NCBI GenBank assembly: GCA_017632155.1
Contig: JAGBRZ010000141.1
Span: 1-46,544 of the forward strand
Reading direction: 5' to 3'
From: Clostridia bacterium
GTDB taxonomy: Bacteria > Bacillota_A > Clostridia > Oscillospirales > CAG-272
DNA length: 46,544 nucleotides
The position numbers were made by a program, and so were the translations under genes. How positions within the stretch are numbered: the stretch's first letter is position 1; each line of letters opens with the position of its first letter. Below are positions 1 through 6,417 of the stretch, piece after piece. The notes beneath the pieces are model-generated. The model did not search any database. It was not told where the DNA came from and saw only the letters and a list, made by a program, of their open reading frames with translations.

Positions 1-87
1 CTTTATGAAGCGTACAAAGCTCTAAAAGGTAACAGTTTCATTGATGAAATTTACGAAAAGGTTACAAGTTGGGAAGTCGTTTCTTAA
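1..87 (+). CDS. C-terminal fragment of small membrane protein (full gene at 46215-46490)
   Basis: The window opens inside this gene. The frame starting at base 1 reads LYEAYKALKGNSF and stops at TAA 85-87. It is the second copy of the last 28 codons of the gene at 46215-46490, produced by cutting the circle at this point. It is not a separate gene. Confidence 0.9.
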   Translation, partial: LYEAYKALKGNSFIDEIYEKVTSWEVVS

Positions 88-141
88 ACCGTCATTCGTG
101 GCGGTGAATAAATAACCATTCAATATACAAGGAGGAACTTA
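1..141. repeat. Terminal direct repeat, left copy
   Basis: Bases 1-141 are identical to 46404-46544. An exact repeat of this length at the two ends of an assembled sequence is what a circular molecule cut open by an assembler looks like. It means the genome maps as a circle of 46,403 bp. A real short terminal repeat on virion DNA is possible but less likely, because the repeat begins inside a coding sequence and ends inside a ribosome-binding region. Confidence 0.95.
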
Positions 142-143
142 TT

Positions 144-419
144 ATGGACTTTGGAATCGCAAGTGTAGCGGCAATAACTGTTATCTGTTATCTTGTCGCA
201 CAAGCAATCAAAGCAACCTCTCTCGACAATAAGTGGTTGCCTATTATCAGTGGCACCGCAGGAGCCGTATTAGGTTTTGTGGGGTATATTATTATGCCCG
301 ACTTCCCTGCGAGCGATTATATTACCGCCATTGCGGTAGGTATTGTGTCGGGATTGGCTGCGACCGGCGCAAACCAAATTTACAAGCAGTTGAAAAAGGA
401 CGGTGGCGAAGATGCCTAA
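144..419 (+). CDS. Phage holin
   Basis: A 91-residue protein with two strongly hydrophobic segments, about residues 5-22 and 33-52, a third weaker one at about 58-78, and a lysine-rich charged tail ending KKDGGEDA. This is the usual build of a holin, which opens the host membrane so that the endolysin can reach the wall. A good ribosome site (GGAGG at 131-135) precedes ATG 144. It overlaps the endolysin start by 8 bases, and the holin-amidase pairing is the main support for the call. The exact holin family was not determined. Confidence 0.8.
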   Translation: MDFGIASVAAITVICYLVAQAIKATSLDNKWLPIISGTAGAVLGFVGYIIMPDFPASDYITAIAVGIVSGLAATGANQIYKQLKKDGGEDA

Positions 420-1236
420 AGCAATGCTCGACGCAGGTCATTACGGCAATTGTAATCAAAGCCCCGTATATCCGCAGTATTATGAAGCGAAGCAGATGTG
501 GAAACTGCATCTGCTCTTGCAGAAATATCTCGAACAGTACGGCTTTGAGGTCGATACAACGAGACCGAAACAAGAGAAAGACCTCTCGCTTCAAAAGCGT
601 GGCAAGAGTGCAAAGGGATATGATTTGTTCCTCTCTCTGCACTCTGATGCTTGCGATATGGAGAGCGTAGATCGCGCTACCGCTTTCTATGCCCACGATG
701 ATTGGAACAACGCAAGCGAGTTGGCGAAGCGTTTAGCCGATGCCGTAGCCGAGTGTATGGGTGTTCCCGGCAAGATAAAAACAAGGCAAAGCACCAAGGG
801 CAAATGGGACTATTACAGTGTAATGTTCTATGCGCGAAAGGTCGGTTGCCCTCTGTATTATATAATGGAACATTCTTTCCATACCAACGAAGCAAGCGCA
901 AAGTGGCTGATGTCCGACAGTAACCTTGACAAGCTCGCAAGGGCAGAGGCGAAAGTCATCGCAGAATATTTCGGTCTTGCAATCATCAAGAGCGAGTTCA
1001 ACATCGGTTTCAGATTGCTCAAGAATGGTATGTCGGGCGAGGACGTTCGTTCATATCAGTACGCGCTCAAGGGTCGTGGTATCAAAGGTGCGGACGGCAA
1101 AGAAATTACCCCCGACGGCAAGTTCGGCAAGAACACCGAACACGCAACAAAGACGCTCCAAAAACAGTTTGGACTTGAAGAAGATGGCAAGGCAGGTAAA
1201 GACACCTTGACCGCAGCATACACAGGAACGGCATAA
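412..1236 (+). CDS. Endolysin: N-acetylmuramoyl-L-alanine amidase with peptidoglycan-binding domain
   Basis: The N-terminal 190 residues are a zinc-dependent amidase_3 domain, which cuts the bond between muramic acid and the peptide stem. Zinc and catalytic residues are visible in order: His in DAGHYG, Glu in YYEAKQ, His in SLHSDA, and Glu in YIMEHSF. A linker leads to a C-terminal peptidoglycan-binding domain (from about 197) with the typical pattern of GMSGEDVRSYQ, TPDGKFGKNTE and GLEEDGKAGKDT. ATG 412 is preferred; GTG 403 sits too close to the ribosome site. The start overlaps the holin stop. A strong terminator follows directly. Confidence 0.93.
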   Translation: MPKAMLDAGHYGNCNQSPVYPQYYEAKQMWKLHLLLQKYLEQYGFEVDTTRPKQEKDLSLQKRGKSAKGYDLFLSLHSDACDMESVDRATAFYAHDDWNNASELAKRLADAVAECMGVPGKIKTRQSTKGKWDYYSVMFYARKVGCPLYYIMEHSFHTNEASAKWLMSDSNLDKLARAEAKVIAEYFGLAIIKSEFNIGFRLLKNGMSGEDVRSYQYALKGRGIKGADGKEITPDGKFGKNTEHATKTLQKQFGLEEDGKAGKDTLTAAYTGTA

Positions 1237-1255
1237 GCCGTTCCTTTTCTTTTTT
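1225..1255 (+). terminator. Rho-independent terminator after the lysis genes
   Basis: GGAACGGC (1225-1232) pairs with GCCGTTCC (1237-1244) around an ATAA loop, followed by a T-rich tract to 1255. The loop contains the endolysin stop codon. It closes the late transcript. Confidence 0.92.
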
Positions 1256-1316
1256 CCCCGAAGGGGTCAAGGGTGTGGGGTAGGCCCCACGAAATAAATA
1301 AACGGTACGTTTATTT
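1256..1316. other. Cluster of three inverted repeats, candidate origin of transfer
   Basis: Three dyads follow one another: CCCC/GGGG at 1256-1266 with loop GAA; GTGGGG/CCCCAC at 1275-1290 with loop TAGG; and AAATAAACG/CGTTTATTT at 1296-1316 with loop GTA, perfect over 9 bp. None has a T-tract that would make it a terminator. They lie upstream of MobC and relaxase genes, where oriT sites of mobilizable elements usually sit. I recognise no known nic sequence, so the oriT call is an inference. Operators for the downstream genes are an alternative. Confidence 0.4.
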
Positions 1317-1417
1317 TCAAGTTCTTTCCTATAAAAATAAAATTCGTTTGGGAAATAAAAAACAAAGACAGTATATAAAAATTAGAAGCAAATATATTTT
1401 TGAAAGGAGCGGTCTCT

Positions 1418-2041
1418 ATGTGGAAACAAATCAACGGCTATCCCAATTACAGTGTGTCAATCAATGGTGAGGTCAAAAACAATAAGACGGGCAAAATTCT
1501 CAAACCGTTCTTCGACTCGAATGGTTATCAGATTGTTGCCCTCTACAACACGGACGGACGAAAAATTAAAAGCATTCACAAGCTCGTGGCAGAAACATTT
1601 ATCCCGAACCCCGAGAATAAACCCGAGGTCAATCACAAGGACGGCAACAAGATGAACTGCCACGCATCGAACTTGGAGTGGTGTACGCATAGCGAAAATA
1701 TGCTCCACTCCCGGCGCGTGCTTGGCAACGAACACAAGCGAGAAAAACATCAAATCGAGTGCGTTGAAACGGGTGCAATTTACCCCACGGCTATTGCCGC
1801 CGCAAGAGCGGTAGGTAGCAGTTCAATCGCAATCAGAAAGTGTTTGTACGGACTAACAAAAACGGCGGCAGGATTGCATTGGAGGTATTGCTATGATTAT
1901 GAAAACGGAAGTTACGCAGACGGAGAAGGATATGATTTGTGGCTTTGCAAAAGCCGATGGGATGAGTATTTCGGCATACCTGAAGAAGAAGGCTTTGCAG
2001 AGGACGGAGAACTCGCCTACTGCGTTGATGCAATGTGTTGA
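1418..2041 (+). CDS. HNH homing endonuclease (NUMOD4-HNH)
   Basis: A 207-residue protein. It begins with a NUMOD4 segment (WKQINGYPNYSVSINGEV), followed by the HNH core with VNHKDGNKMNCHASNLEWCT around residues 69-89. A NUMOD1-like DNA-binding segment follows at about 108-157 (AIAAARAVGSSSIAIRKCL, then GLHWRYC). Such proteins nick or cut DNA to spread their own gene. ATG 1418 follows AAAGGAG. The last 50 residues are read from DNA that also encodes the start of the MobC-like gene in another frame, and this tail has no family features. It looks as though insertion upstream of mobC removed the natural stop. It lies between the possible oriT and the mob genes. Confidence 0.88.
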   Translation: MWKQINGYPNYSVSINGEVKNNKTGKILKPFFDSNGYQIVALYNTDGRKIKSIHKLVAETFIPNPENKPEVNHKDGNKMNCHASNLEWCTHSENMLHSRRVLGNEHKREKHQIECVETGAIYPTAIAAARAVGSSSIAIRKCLYGLTKTAAGLHWRYCYDYENGSYADGEGYDLWLCKSRWDEYFGIPEEEGFAEDGELAYCVDAMC

Positions 2042-2210
2042 AGTGTTGTCGGGCATAGCGCAGAGCATCAATCGGATCGCAACGACAGTCCTTCGGAACA
2101 AGGCAATCTACGAAACGGAAATTCTCGAACTGCTCGACCGAATGACCGCGTTGGAACAGACGCTTGCCGAAGCACTCAAGGAGGTGCGTAGGAATGGCAA
2201 CACTCGCTAA
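1893..2210 (+). CDS. MobC-like relaxosome accessory protein
   Basis: A 105-residue protein that matches the MobC-type mobilization family in build. Near the N-terminus is a ribbon-helix-helix-like stretch with the typical phrase GMSISAYLKKKAL, followed by a long helix containing NRIATTVLRNKAI and a C-terminal coiled coil ending in the overlap with the relaxase. Such proteins bind oriT and help the relaxase to open the DNA. GGAGG at 1881-1885 fixes ATG 1893. It overlaps the relaxase start by 17 bases, so the two are translationally linked. The pairing with a relaxase supports the call. No DNA target can be read from the sequence. Confidence 0.78.
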   Translation: MIMKTEVTQTEKDMICGFAKADGMSISAYLKKKALQRTENSPTALMQCVEVLSGIAQSINRIATTVLRNKAIYETEILELLDRMTALEQTLAEALKEVRRNGNTR

Positions 2211-3588
2211 CAAGAGCATTAAGGCGACACTTTCATCTGTTGTGAAGTACAACAATAACCCCGACAAAAATCTTCCACCTGACGGGCTTGTGGCGGCTGC
2301 CGCATACATCCGTGGTGAACACTCCGTTGAACGGCTTTACTCAAGAGGACACAACGGCTGTTCGGGCAATCCCGAGGTGGCTATCGAACAATTCAGAACG
2401 AGCGAATATTTATACAGACAGAAGAAGTGCGGTGCGAGAGAGTCGGGCCTTGCTGAAGGCAAGGTCCCGACCATCGCAGAACATATCTTCCTCTCGTTTC
2501 CTCCCGAAGAAAACGTCTCTTATGATTTACAGTGCGAAATTGCCGACCGTCTCTGCGAGAGTGATTTGTTAAAGGACTTCTACGCCATCTCCAACCGCCA
2601 CTACAACACCGACAACGACCACTCTCATATCCTCGTATCGAATTTCTCCAAAGACGGTTCCCGGAAACTGTGCCTCAACAAAAACAAACGTGCCGAATTG
2701 CAAAAAGAACTCAATCGTATCTGCGTGGGTTATGGGTTGTCTATCATCGACAACCCCGCCCTGCGGTGCAACGATAAAGAGTACGAAGCGTTCGTTCGTG
2801 ATTGTGTTGGCAAGGTTACGATTTACGCGCAGAAGCGCACCACGGACGAGTTTGGCGAATGGCTCAAGGAGCAAGAGGGCGTAGTCATAGCGGAAGGACA
2901 GAAGCAGAGTTCCTACGAGCAGTGGGTGGCAACGCACAACGATTTCATCCGCGCCAAAGATAAGAAGGCGGCAGAAAAAGCAGAAGCCGTCCTGATTGCA
3001 GAACGGCAGAAAGAATTGAAGGCGGCTCGTATTTATTATTGGCAGGAACAGTTCAAGCGGAACGGACAGTATTATGCGGTGCGCCTTTACAATGACGACG
3101 GCTACCGCAAGCCACTCATTCAGTTGATGTTTGAATTGCTCTATCTCGTGGTGACGAACGAGGAATATATTTATATCTCGGGCAAAGAGCAAACTGAAAA
3201 CGAGAAGGTCTATTGGGGAACGAACAAACAGTTGCAAGCGTCCTACGATGCGATGCGCTACGCAGAGGAACAAGGCATCCGTACTCCGTCTGAACTGCAA
3301 GCGAGAATCCAAGCGGTTGGTATCGAACTTGCGGAAGTTCGTCAAGGTTTGGCATACTACTCACGCAGAGAGGACGAGTTCGCAAAGCGGAAGATCCAAA
3401 ACCTCACCGAGCAAGAGGAACGCTTGAAGAAAGACTATCGACAGTTGAAGTATATTGAAAATCAAAAGGCGCAGATGGAGTACGAAATCGAGAGGTATAT
3501 CCGTAGCGGTAAGAGCCTCGATGACCTGCTCGCCAACGCAAAATCTCGTTCTACACAACAGAAAAACGCCCGTGAATACGAGCGTTAG
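2194..3588 (+). CDS. HUH relaxase (MobA/MobP-like mobilization nuclease)
   Basis: A 464-residue protein. The N-terminus resembles relaxases of Firmicutes mobilizable elements: MATLANKSIKATLSSVVKY gives a candidate catalytic Tyr19, and the metal-binding motif HYNTDNDHSHI lies at about residues 135-146. These enzymes nick one strand at oriT and stay attached to the DNA end during conjugative transfer. The C-terminal half is charged and predicted to be coiled coil (for example REDEFAKRKIQNLTEQEERL), as in many relaxases. ATG 2194 is set by AAGGAGGT just upstream. No coupling protein or type IV secretion genes are present, so transfer would need a helper. A relaxase in a complete phage genome is highly unusual. 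Confidence 0.85.
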   Translation: MATLANKSIKATLSSVVKYNNNPDKNLPPDGLVAAAAYIRGEHSVERLYSRGHNGCSGNPEVAIEQFRTSEYLYRQKKCGARESGLAEGKVPTIAEHIFLSFPPEENVSYDLQCEIADRLCESDLLKDFYAISNRHYNTDNDHSHILVSNFSKDGSRKLCLNKNKRAELQKELNRICVGYGLSIIDNPALRCNDKEYEAFVRDCVGKVTIYAQKRTTDEFGEWLKEQEGVVIAEGQKQSSYEQWVATHNDFIRAKDKKAAEKAEAVLIAERQKELKAARIYYWQEQFKRNGQYYAVRLYNDDGYRKPLIQLMFELLYLVVTNEEYIYISGKEQTENEKVYWGTNKQLQASYDAMRYAEEQGIRTPSELQARIQAVGIELAEVRQGLAYYSRREDEFAKRKIQNLTEQEERLKKDYRQLKYIENQKAQMEYEIERYIRSGKSLDDLLANAKSRSTQQKNAREYER

Positions 3589-3598
3589 ACAGTACCAT

Positions 3599-3636
3599 TA
3601 ACATCGACGGGCAGGTTCATAGGCTCGTCGATGTTA
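3599..3636. other. Perfect 11-bp dyad, candidate phage attachment site (attP)
   Basis: TAACATCGACG at 3599-3609 is repeated inverted as CGTCGATGTTA at 3626-3636, with 16 bases between. There is no T-tract on either strand, so it is a poor terminator although it lies between convergent genes. It sits 19 bases beyond the end of the serine integrase gene. Large serine recombinases use attP sites of about 50 bp with dyad symmetry around a two-base crossover, and the centre here is TC at 3617-3618. The other possible location is the gap upstream of the integrase at 5293-5397. Confidence 0.45.
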
Positions 3637-3654
3637 GAGGTAGTGGGGATAAAA

Positions 3655-5292
3655 TTAAACCCGCAATTTCACGTCGAGTTCTATTGGTGGGTTAGACCAT
3701 TGAGTAGCAATCATCGGGAACGTTCCGTTTCCCTTCGCAGGTTGCTTTCTCTGTGGTCTTTCTCTATAATAGTCTATGCGGTCAATACACGCTTTCAGCA
3801 ATTCGTTTTTTACGATTGGCTCCACATCGGGGTCTTTCAACGCTTCGAGAGCGTCGGAAAACATACGAATTTTTTCTTCATAGTCCACGGGTTCGGGCAT
3901 AGATTCGTAAGCGTTGCACAGAGCCTCGCGGACTTCTTCTTTTTCTTGCAACAGTTTTTCGTTTAACTTCTTGAATATTTCTGCGGGCATTCGTTGCGAT
4001 GGGTCAGGGTGAGCTTGCGCTTCCCATTGCGAGAGTTCTTTTGCTTCCAAGTCTTTTAATTTCTGTTCGAGGTTTTTCACCAAACGTGCGTGTAGTTTCA
4101 CAGAATCACCCTCGTTGTTTTTTAGACGAATTTCAAAGTCCTCTATACACTGCGCCAAAACTTCGCATACACGCTCCATAACTTCGTCATAAGTGCAAGA
4201 ACCTATCCCGCAGCGAGATTGACGTAAACAAGTCAATCGAGGGGCGCATTTCATTTTCCCATCTTTTGCGGGATGAACTTGCAACGTCATCGTCTTTCCG
4301 CATTTTCCACAGTATAACAGAGTAGCAAACGGGTTTCTCACTTTGTTGTTTTTTGTTACACGAGGGTTTCTGCCGAGCTTGTCTTGCACCGCGTTGAACA
4401 ATTCTTCGGAAACGATACCGTTGTGTCTGCCCTCGAACACCATATATTCTTTTACGTTGGCTTGCGGGCGTTTTTTTATTACTTCTCCGTTCTCAACAAT
4501 GGAAACGCCGGGACGCCAATTCCATTTGATTTTCCCGATGTAATGAACATTCGTGAGGATCTCTCTTATAGCAGATGCAGACCAAGCCTTTCCGCTCTTT
4601 GGCTTGACACCGATTTTATCGAGATAAACGCAAATTGATGTTCGTCCCATATTCTTGTTTGCGTACATATCGAATATCATACGGACAACATCGGCTTGTT
4701 CTTTGTTTTCTTTCAAGGTGGGGCATTCGCTTTTTCCGTCCATAACGATTGTTTTATCAAACCCATACGGCGGTACACTTCCGATGTAGCATCCGTCAGC
4801 GACGCTACGCTCTCTGCCTGCTCGTAGCACCTTCTTTACGAAGTTGAGGTAATCGTTCGACCTCATCATTTCGCGTTCGAACGCTTCCCTATCGTACTCG
4901 TCGCGTAGGTCAAAAATTCTTTGTGGCGTGATAATTAACGTGTTAGTGAAGCGGAATAGTTTTGACAATCTACCGATTTCCTCAAGGTCAGGACGACCCA
5001 AACGAGAACACTCTTTTACGAGAACCGCCTTGATTTTCGGCGACTCAATTTTCTTCAATATTTGGAGCATTTCGCTTCTGCCCTCAATCGTCTCTCCCGA
5101 AACGATTTCACGATGCTTATTGTGTTCGGGAACTTTACCGCCGAGGAATTTTTCGGCGTATTCGTCAAGGTCTTTCTCGTGTCTTGCGAGGACTTCGGAG
5201 ACTGTCATTAGTTGGTCATCCGATTGCGATTTCCGCAAATAGCATAATATTTCTTCGGGCGTTAAACCCAATAGCTCTATCTGTCTATACAT
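3655..5292 (-). CDS. Large serine recombinase (phage integrase)
   Basis: A 545-residue protein that would integrate the phage into, and with a directionality factor excise it from, the host chromosome. The N-terminal resolvase domain has the nucleophile in CYLRKSQSDD (Ser22) and a conserved arginine region ECSRLGRPD. A recombinase domain follows (about 160-270; GSVPPYGFDKTIV and NVHYIGKIKWNWR). A zinc ribbon begins at LYCGKCGK (about 325), and a coiled coil follows around 390-450. Length is normal for the family. It reads leftward towards the relaxase. No tyrosine integrase is present, so this is the integration enzyme. An obvious excision factor was not recognised. Confidence 0.95.
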   Translation of the reverse strand: MYRQIELLGLTPEEILCYLRKSQSDDQLMTVSEVLARHEKDLDEYAEKFLGGKVPEHNKHREIVSGETIEGRSEMLQILKKIESPKIKAVLVKECSRLGRPDLEEIGRLSKLFRFTNTLIITPQRIFDLRDEYDREAFEREMMRSNDYLNFVKKVLRAGRERSVADGCYIGSVPPYGFDKTIVMDGKSECPTLKENKEQADVVRMIFDMYANKNMGRTSICVYLDKIGVKPKSGKAWSASAIREILTNVHYIGKIKWNWRPGVSIVENGEVIKKRPQANVKEYMVFEGRHNGIVSEELFNAVQDKLGRNPRVTKNNKVRNPFATLLYCGKCGKTMTLQVHPAKDGKMKCAPRLTCLRQSRCGIGSCTYDEVMERVCEVLAQCIEDFEIRLKNNEGDSVKLHARLVKNLEQKLKDLEAKELSQWEAQAHPDPSQRMPAEIFKKLNEKLLQEKEEVREALCNAYESMPEPVDYEEKIRMFSDALEALKDPDVEPIVKNELLKACIDRIDYYRERPQRKQPAKGNGTFPMIATQWSNPPIELDVKLRV

Positions 5293-5397
5293 TTTTCTGC
5301 TCCTTTGCCAATATATTCTTGTAGTGTTTTTGAATGGTTTGATTTATAATAATTGTCGGAACACTTGTTCTATTCTTTCTTAAAGGGTGATGCTCCT

Positions 5398-5493
5398 ATG
5401 TCCGCTATCGACCAAATTATTGAACTTGTACAACAATGCAAAGACCCTGATTTACTCGACCTCGTTTACAAATTACTTCTTGCGGAGAGTTAA
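5398..5493 (+). CDS. Small hypothetical protein, 31 residues
   Basis: MSAIDQIIELVQQC then KDPDLLDLVYKLLLAES: a short amphipathic helical protein with an AAAGGG-type ribosome site about 10 bases before ATG 5398. A TATAAT hexamer stands at 5345-5350 but without a convincing -35. It is read against the flow of the repressor and integrase, and its end overlaps the 3' end of the repressor gene by 21 bases. Function unknown. Its build as a single helical hairpin would suit a small regulator, but that is a guess. Confidence 0.45.
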   Translation: MSAIDQIIELVQQCKDPDLLDLVYKLLLAES

Positions 5494-5859
5494 AATCATC
5501 GCCTCGACGACCGCGTATTGTTCAGGCGGTAATTCGGCTAATTCAGAAACTATATTATAGAAATTGTTTTCTTTTCTCATTTGAGCGACAAATCTCACGA
5601 TGTTGTCGTTCTTTTTTTGTTCGGTCGTTCTCTCCATGGGAACGTCGTAACCGAGCAACCACGCCTCGCTAACATTCAATGCTTGGCTTATGAGATTCAA
5701 CCTATCGGCTTTAGGCGAGGATTTACCCGACATATAATAACTGATAGTTCCTCTCGATATATCGAGCTTTTCGCTCAAATCTATCGCTTTCATCCCTCTG
5801 ATTTTAAGAGCTTCGGTCAGTCTATCGCGCAATTCTGCTACTCTTTCCGTTTTTGCCAT
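5473..5859 (-). CDS. CI-like lysogeny repressor (XRE-type HTH)
   Basis: A 128-residue regulator. Residues 8-70 form an XRE helix-turn-helix (AIDLSEKLDISRGTISYYMS and the trailing NVSEAWLLGYDVPME, which is typical of phage repressors). The C-terminal part is short, has no visible LexA-type protease Ser/Lys pair, and ends in a helical region (NNFYNIVSELAELPPEQYAV). It is probably the maintenance repressor. It diverges from the Cro-like gene and is transcribed from a promoter whose spacer contains an operator, so it should control its own level. Inactivation may use a route other than self-cleavage. Confidence 0.87.
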   Translation of the reverse strand: MAKTERVAELRDRLTEALKIRGMKAIDLSEKLDISRGTISYYMSGKSSPKADRLNLISQALNVSEAWLLGYDVPMERTTEQKKNDNIVRFVAQMRKENNFYNIVSELAELPPEQYAVVEAMILTLRKK

Positions 5860-5886
5860 TTATATGCACCTCCTTGTTGTAGAAAC

Positions 5887-5915
5887 ATTGTAGCACATAA
5901 AATGCAACATTTCAA
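5887..5915 (-). promoter_or_regulatory. Promoter of the CI-like repressor gene
   Basis: On the minus strand, TTGAAA (5915-5910) is followed after 17 bases by TACAAT (5892-5887). The spacer holds the TTGCAT half of the operator, so a bound regulator would block or tune it. GGAGGTG lies just ahead of the repressor start. Confidence 0.75.
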
Positions 5916-5999
5916 GATAAAAATGCAAAAAATGCAACAAAACCTATTGACAAGCCAAAAATATTATGCTAATATAGCGTTGTTGCATAAAACGCAACA
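5889..5999. promoter_or_regulatory. Operator cluster of the lysis-lysogeny switch
   Basis: The half-site ATGCAACA occurs at 5902-5909, 5932-5939 and again at 6245-6252 beyond the Cro-like gene. The clearest full site is TGTTGCATAAAACGCAACA at 5981-5999; a second is 5889-5909 with a two-base longer centre. The sites overlap both divergent promoters. This is the arrangement of a lambda-like switch and fits shared binding by the CI-like and Cro-like proteins. Confidence 0.8.
5947..5975 (+). promoter_or_regulatory. Rightward early promoter
   Basis: TTGACA at 5947-5952, a 17-base spacer, then TAATAT at 5970-5975. The full operator at 5981-5999 covers the expected start of transcription, so repressor binding would silence it. 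It would feed the Cro-like gene and the long early operon to 23921. Confidence 0.8.
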
Positions 6000-6024
6000 T
6001 TCAAACGAAAGGAGAATACTGATT

Positions 6025-6243
6025 ATGGCGAAGGATTTCAGCAAACTTAAAGGTCGCATTGTCGAAAAGTTTGGCACCCAAAAAGCGTTTTGCGAGGCTT
6101 TGGGCAAGGCTCCCGAATGGCTTTCCCGCAGAATGAACAACCAAATCGAGTTTGACGCGGACGATATGGTGTCTATCATCGACATTCTTGAGATTGACCC
6201 TCAAGATTTGCACCTTTATTTTTTATGCCCAAATGTTCTATAA
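6025..6243 (+). CDS. Cro-like DNA-binding protein (DUF739-type)
   Basis: A 72-residue protein of the small phage regulator type, with FSKLKGRIVEKFGTQKAFCE at residues 5-24, then a helix-turn-helix (ALGKAPEWLSRRMNNQ) and IDILEIDPQDLHLYF near the end. It is the first gene of the rightward early operon and stands opposite the CI-like repressor across shared operators, which makes it the likely Cro counterpart. AAAGGAG at 6008-6014 sets ATG 6025. An operator half-site follows its stop codon. Confidence 0.82.
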   Translation: MAKDFSKLKGRIVEKFGTQKAFCEALGKAPEWLSRRMNNQIEFDADDMVSIIDILEIDPQDLHLYFLCPNVL

Positions 6244-6276
6244 AATGCAACATTTTTCGACAAAAGGAGCGGTGAT

Positions 6277-6417
6277 ATGACAGAAATCATCGTAAGGGTC
6301 CACAGACCCGACATCACACAAGAGGAACGCGAACGGCGTATGAAGCGGATCGCAAAGGCAGCCGAGGGCGTTCTGAAAGAAAAGGAGAAGCGAAATGGCA
6401 AGACTAACGGCGGATAA
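6277..6417 (+). CDS. Small hypothetical protein, 46 residues
   Basis: It reads MTEIIVRVHRPDITQEERER and ends in a basic, helical tail. A clear AAAGGAG precedes ATG 6277, and it overlaps the nuclease gene by 23 bases. Similar short charged proteins with a phrase like RPDITPEER are common just upstream of phage recombination genes. Function unknown. Confidence 0.7.
   Translation: MTEIIVRVHRPDITQEERERRMKRIAKAAEGVLKEKEKRNGKTNGG

Noticed and set aside
403..411. GTG 403 as the endolysin start
   Set aside because: It lies only about 2 bases after the AAAGGA ribosome site; ATG 412 has workable spacing and the next residues match the amidase start.
2569..3345. Long open frame on the minus strand (258 codons)
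   Set aside because: It lies entirely opposite the relaxase gene, has no ribosome site or recognisable domain, and reads like a mirror of that gene's codon pattern.
3599..3636. Bidirectional terminator between the relaxase and integrase genes
   Set aside because: The stem has no T-tract on either strand and a 16-base loop, so it is a poor intrinsic terminator; attP was preferred.
5345..5350. TATAAT hexamer as a promoter for the 31-residue gene
   Set aside because: No acceptable -35 at 16-18 bases and no extended -10; not listed as a promoter.
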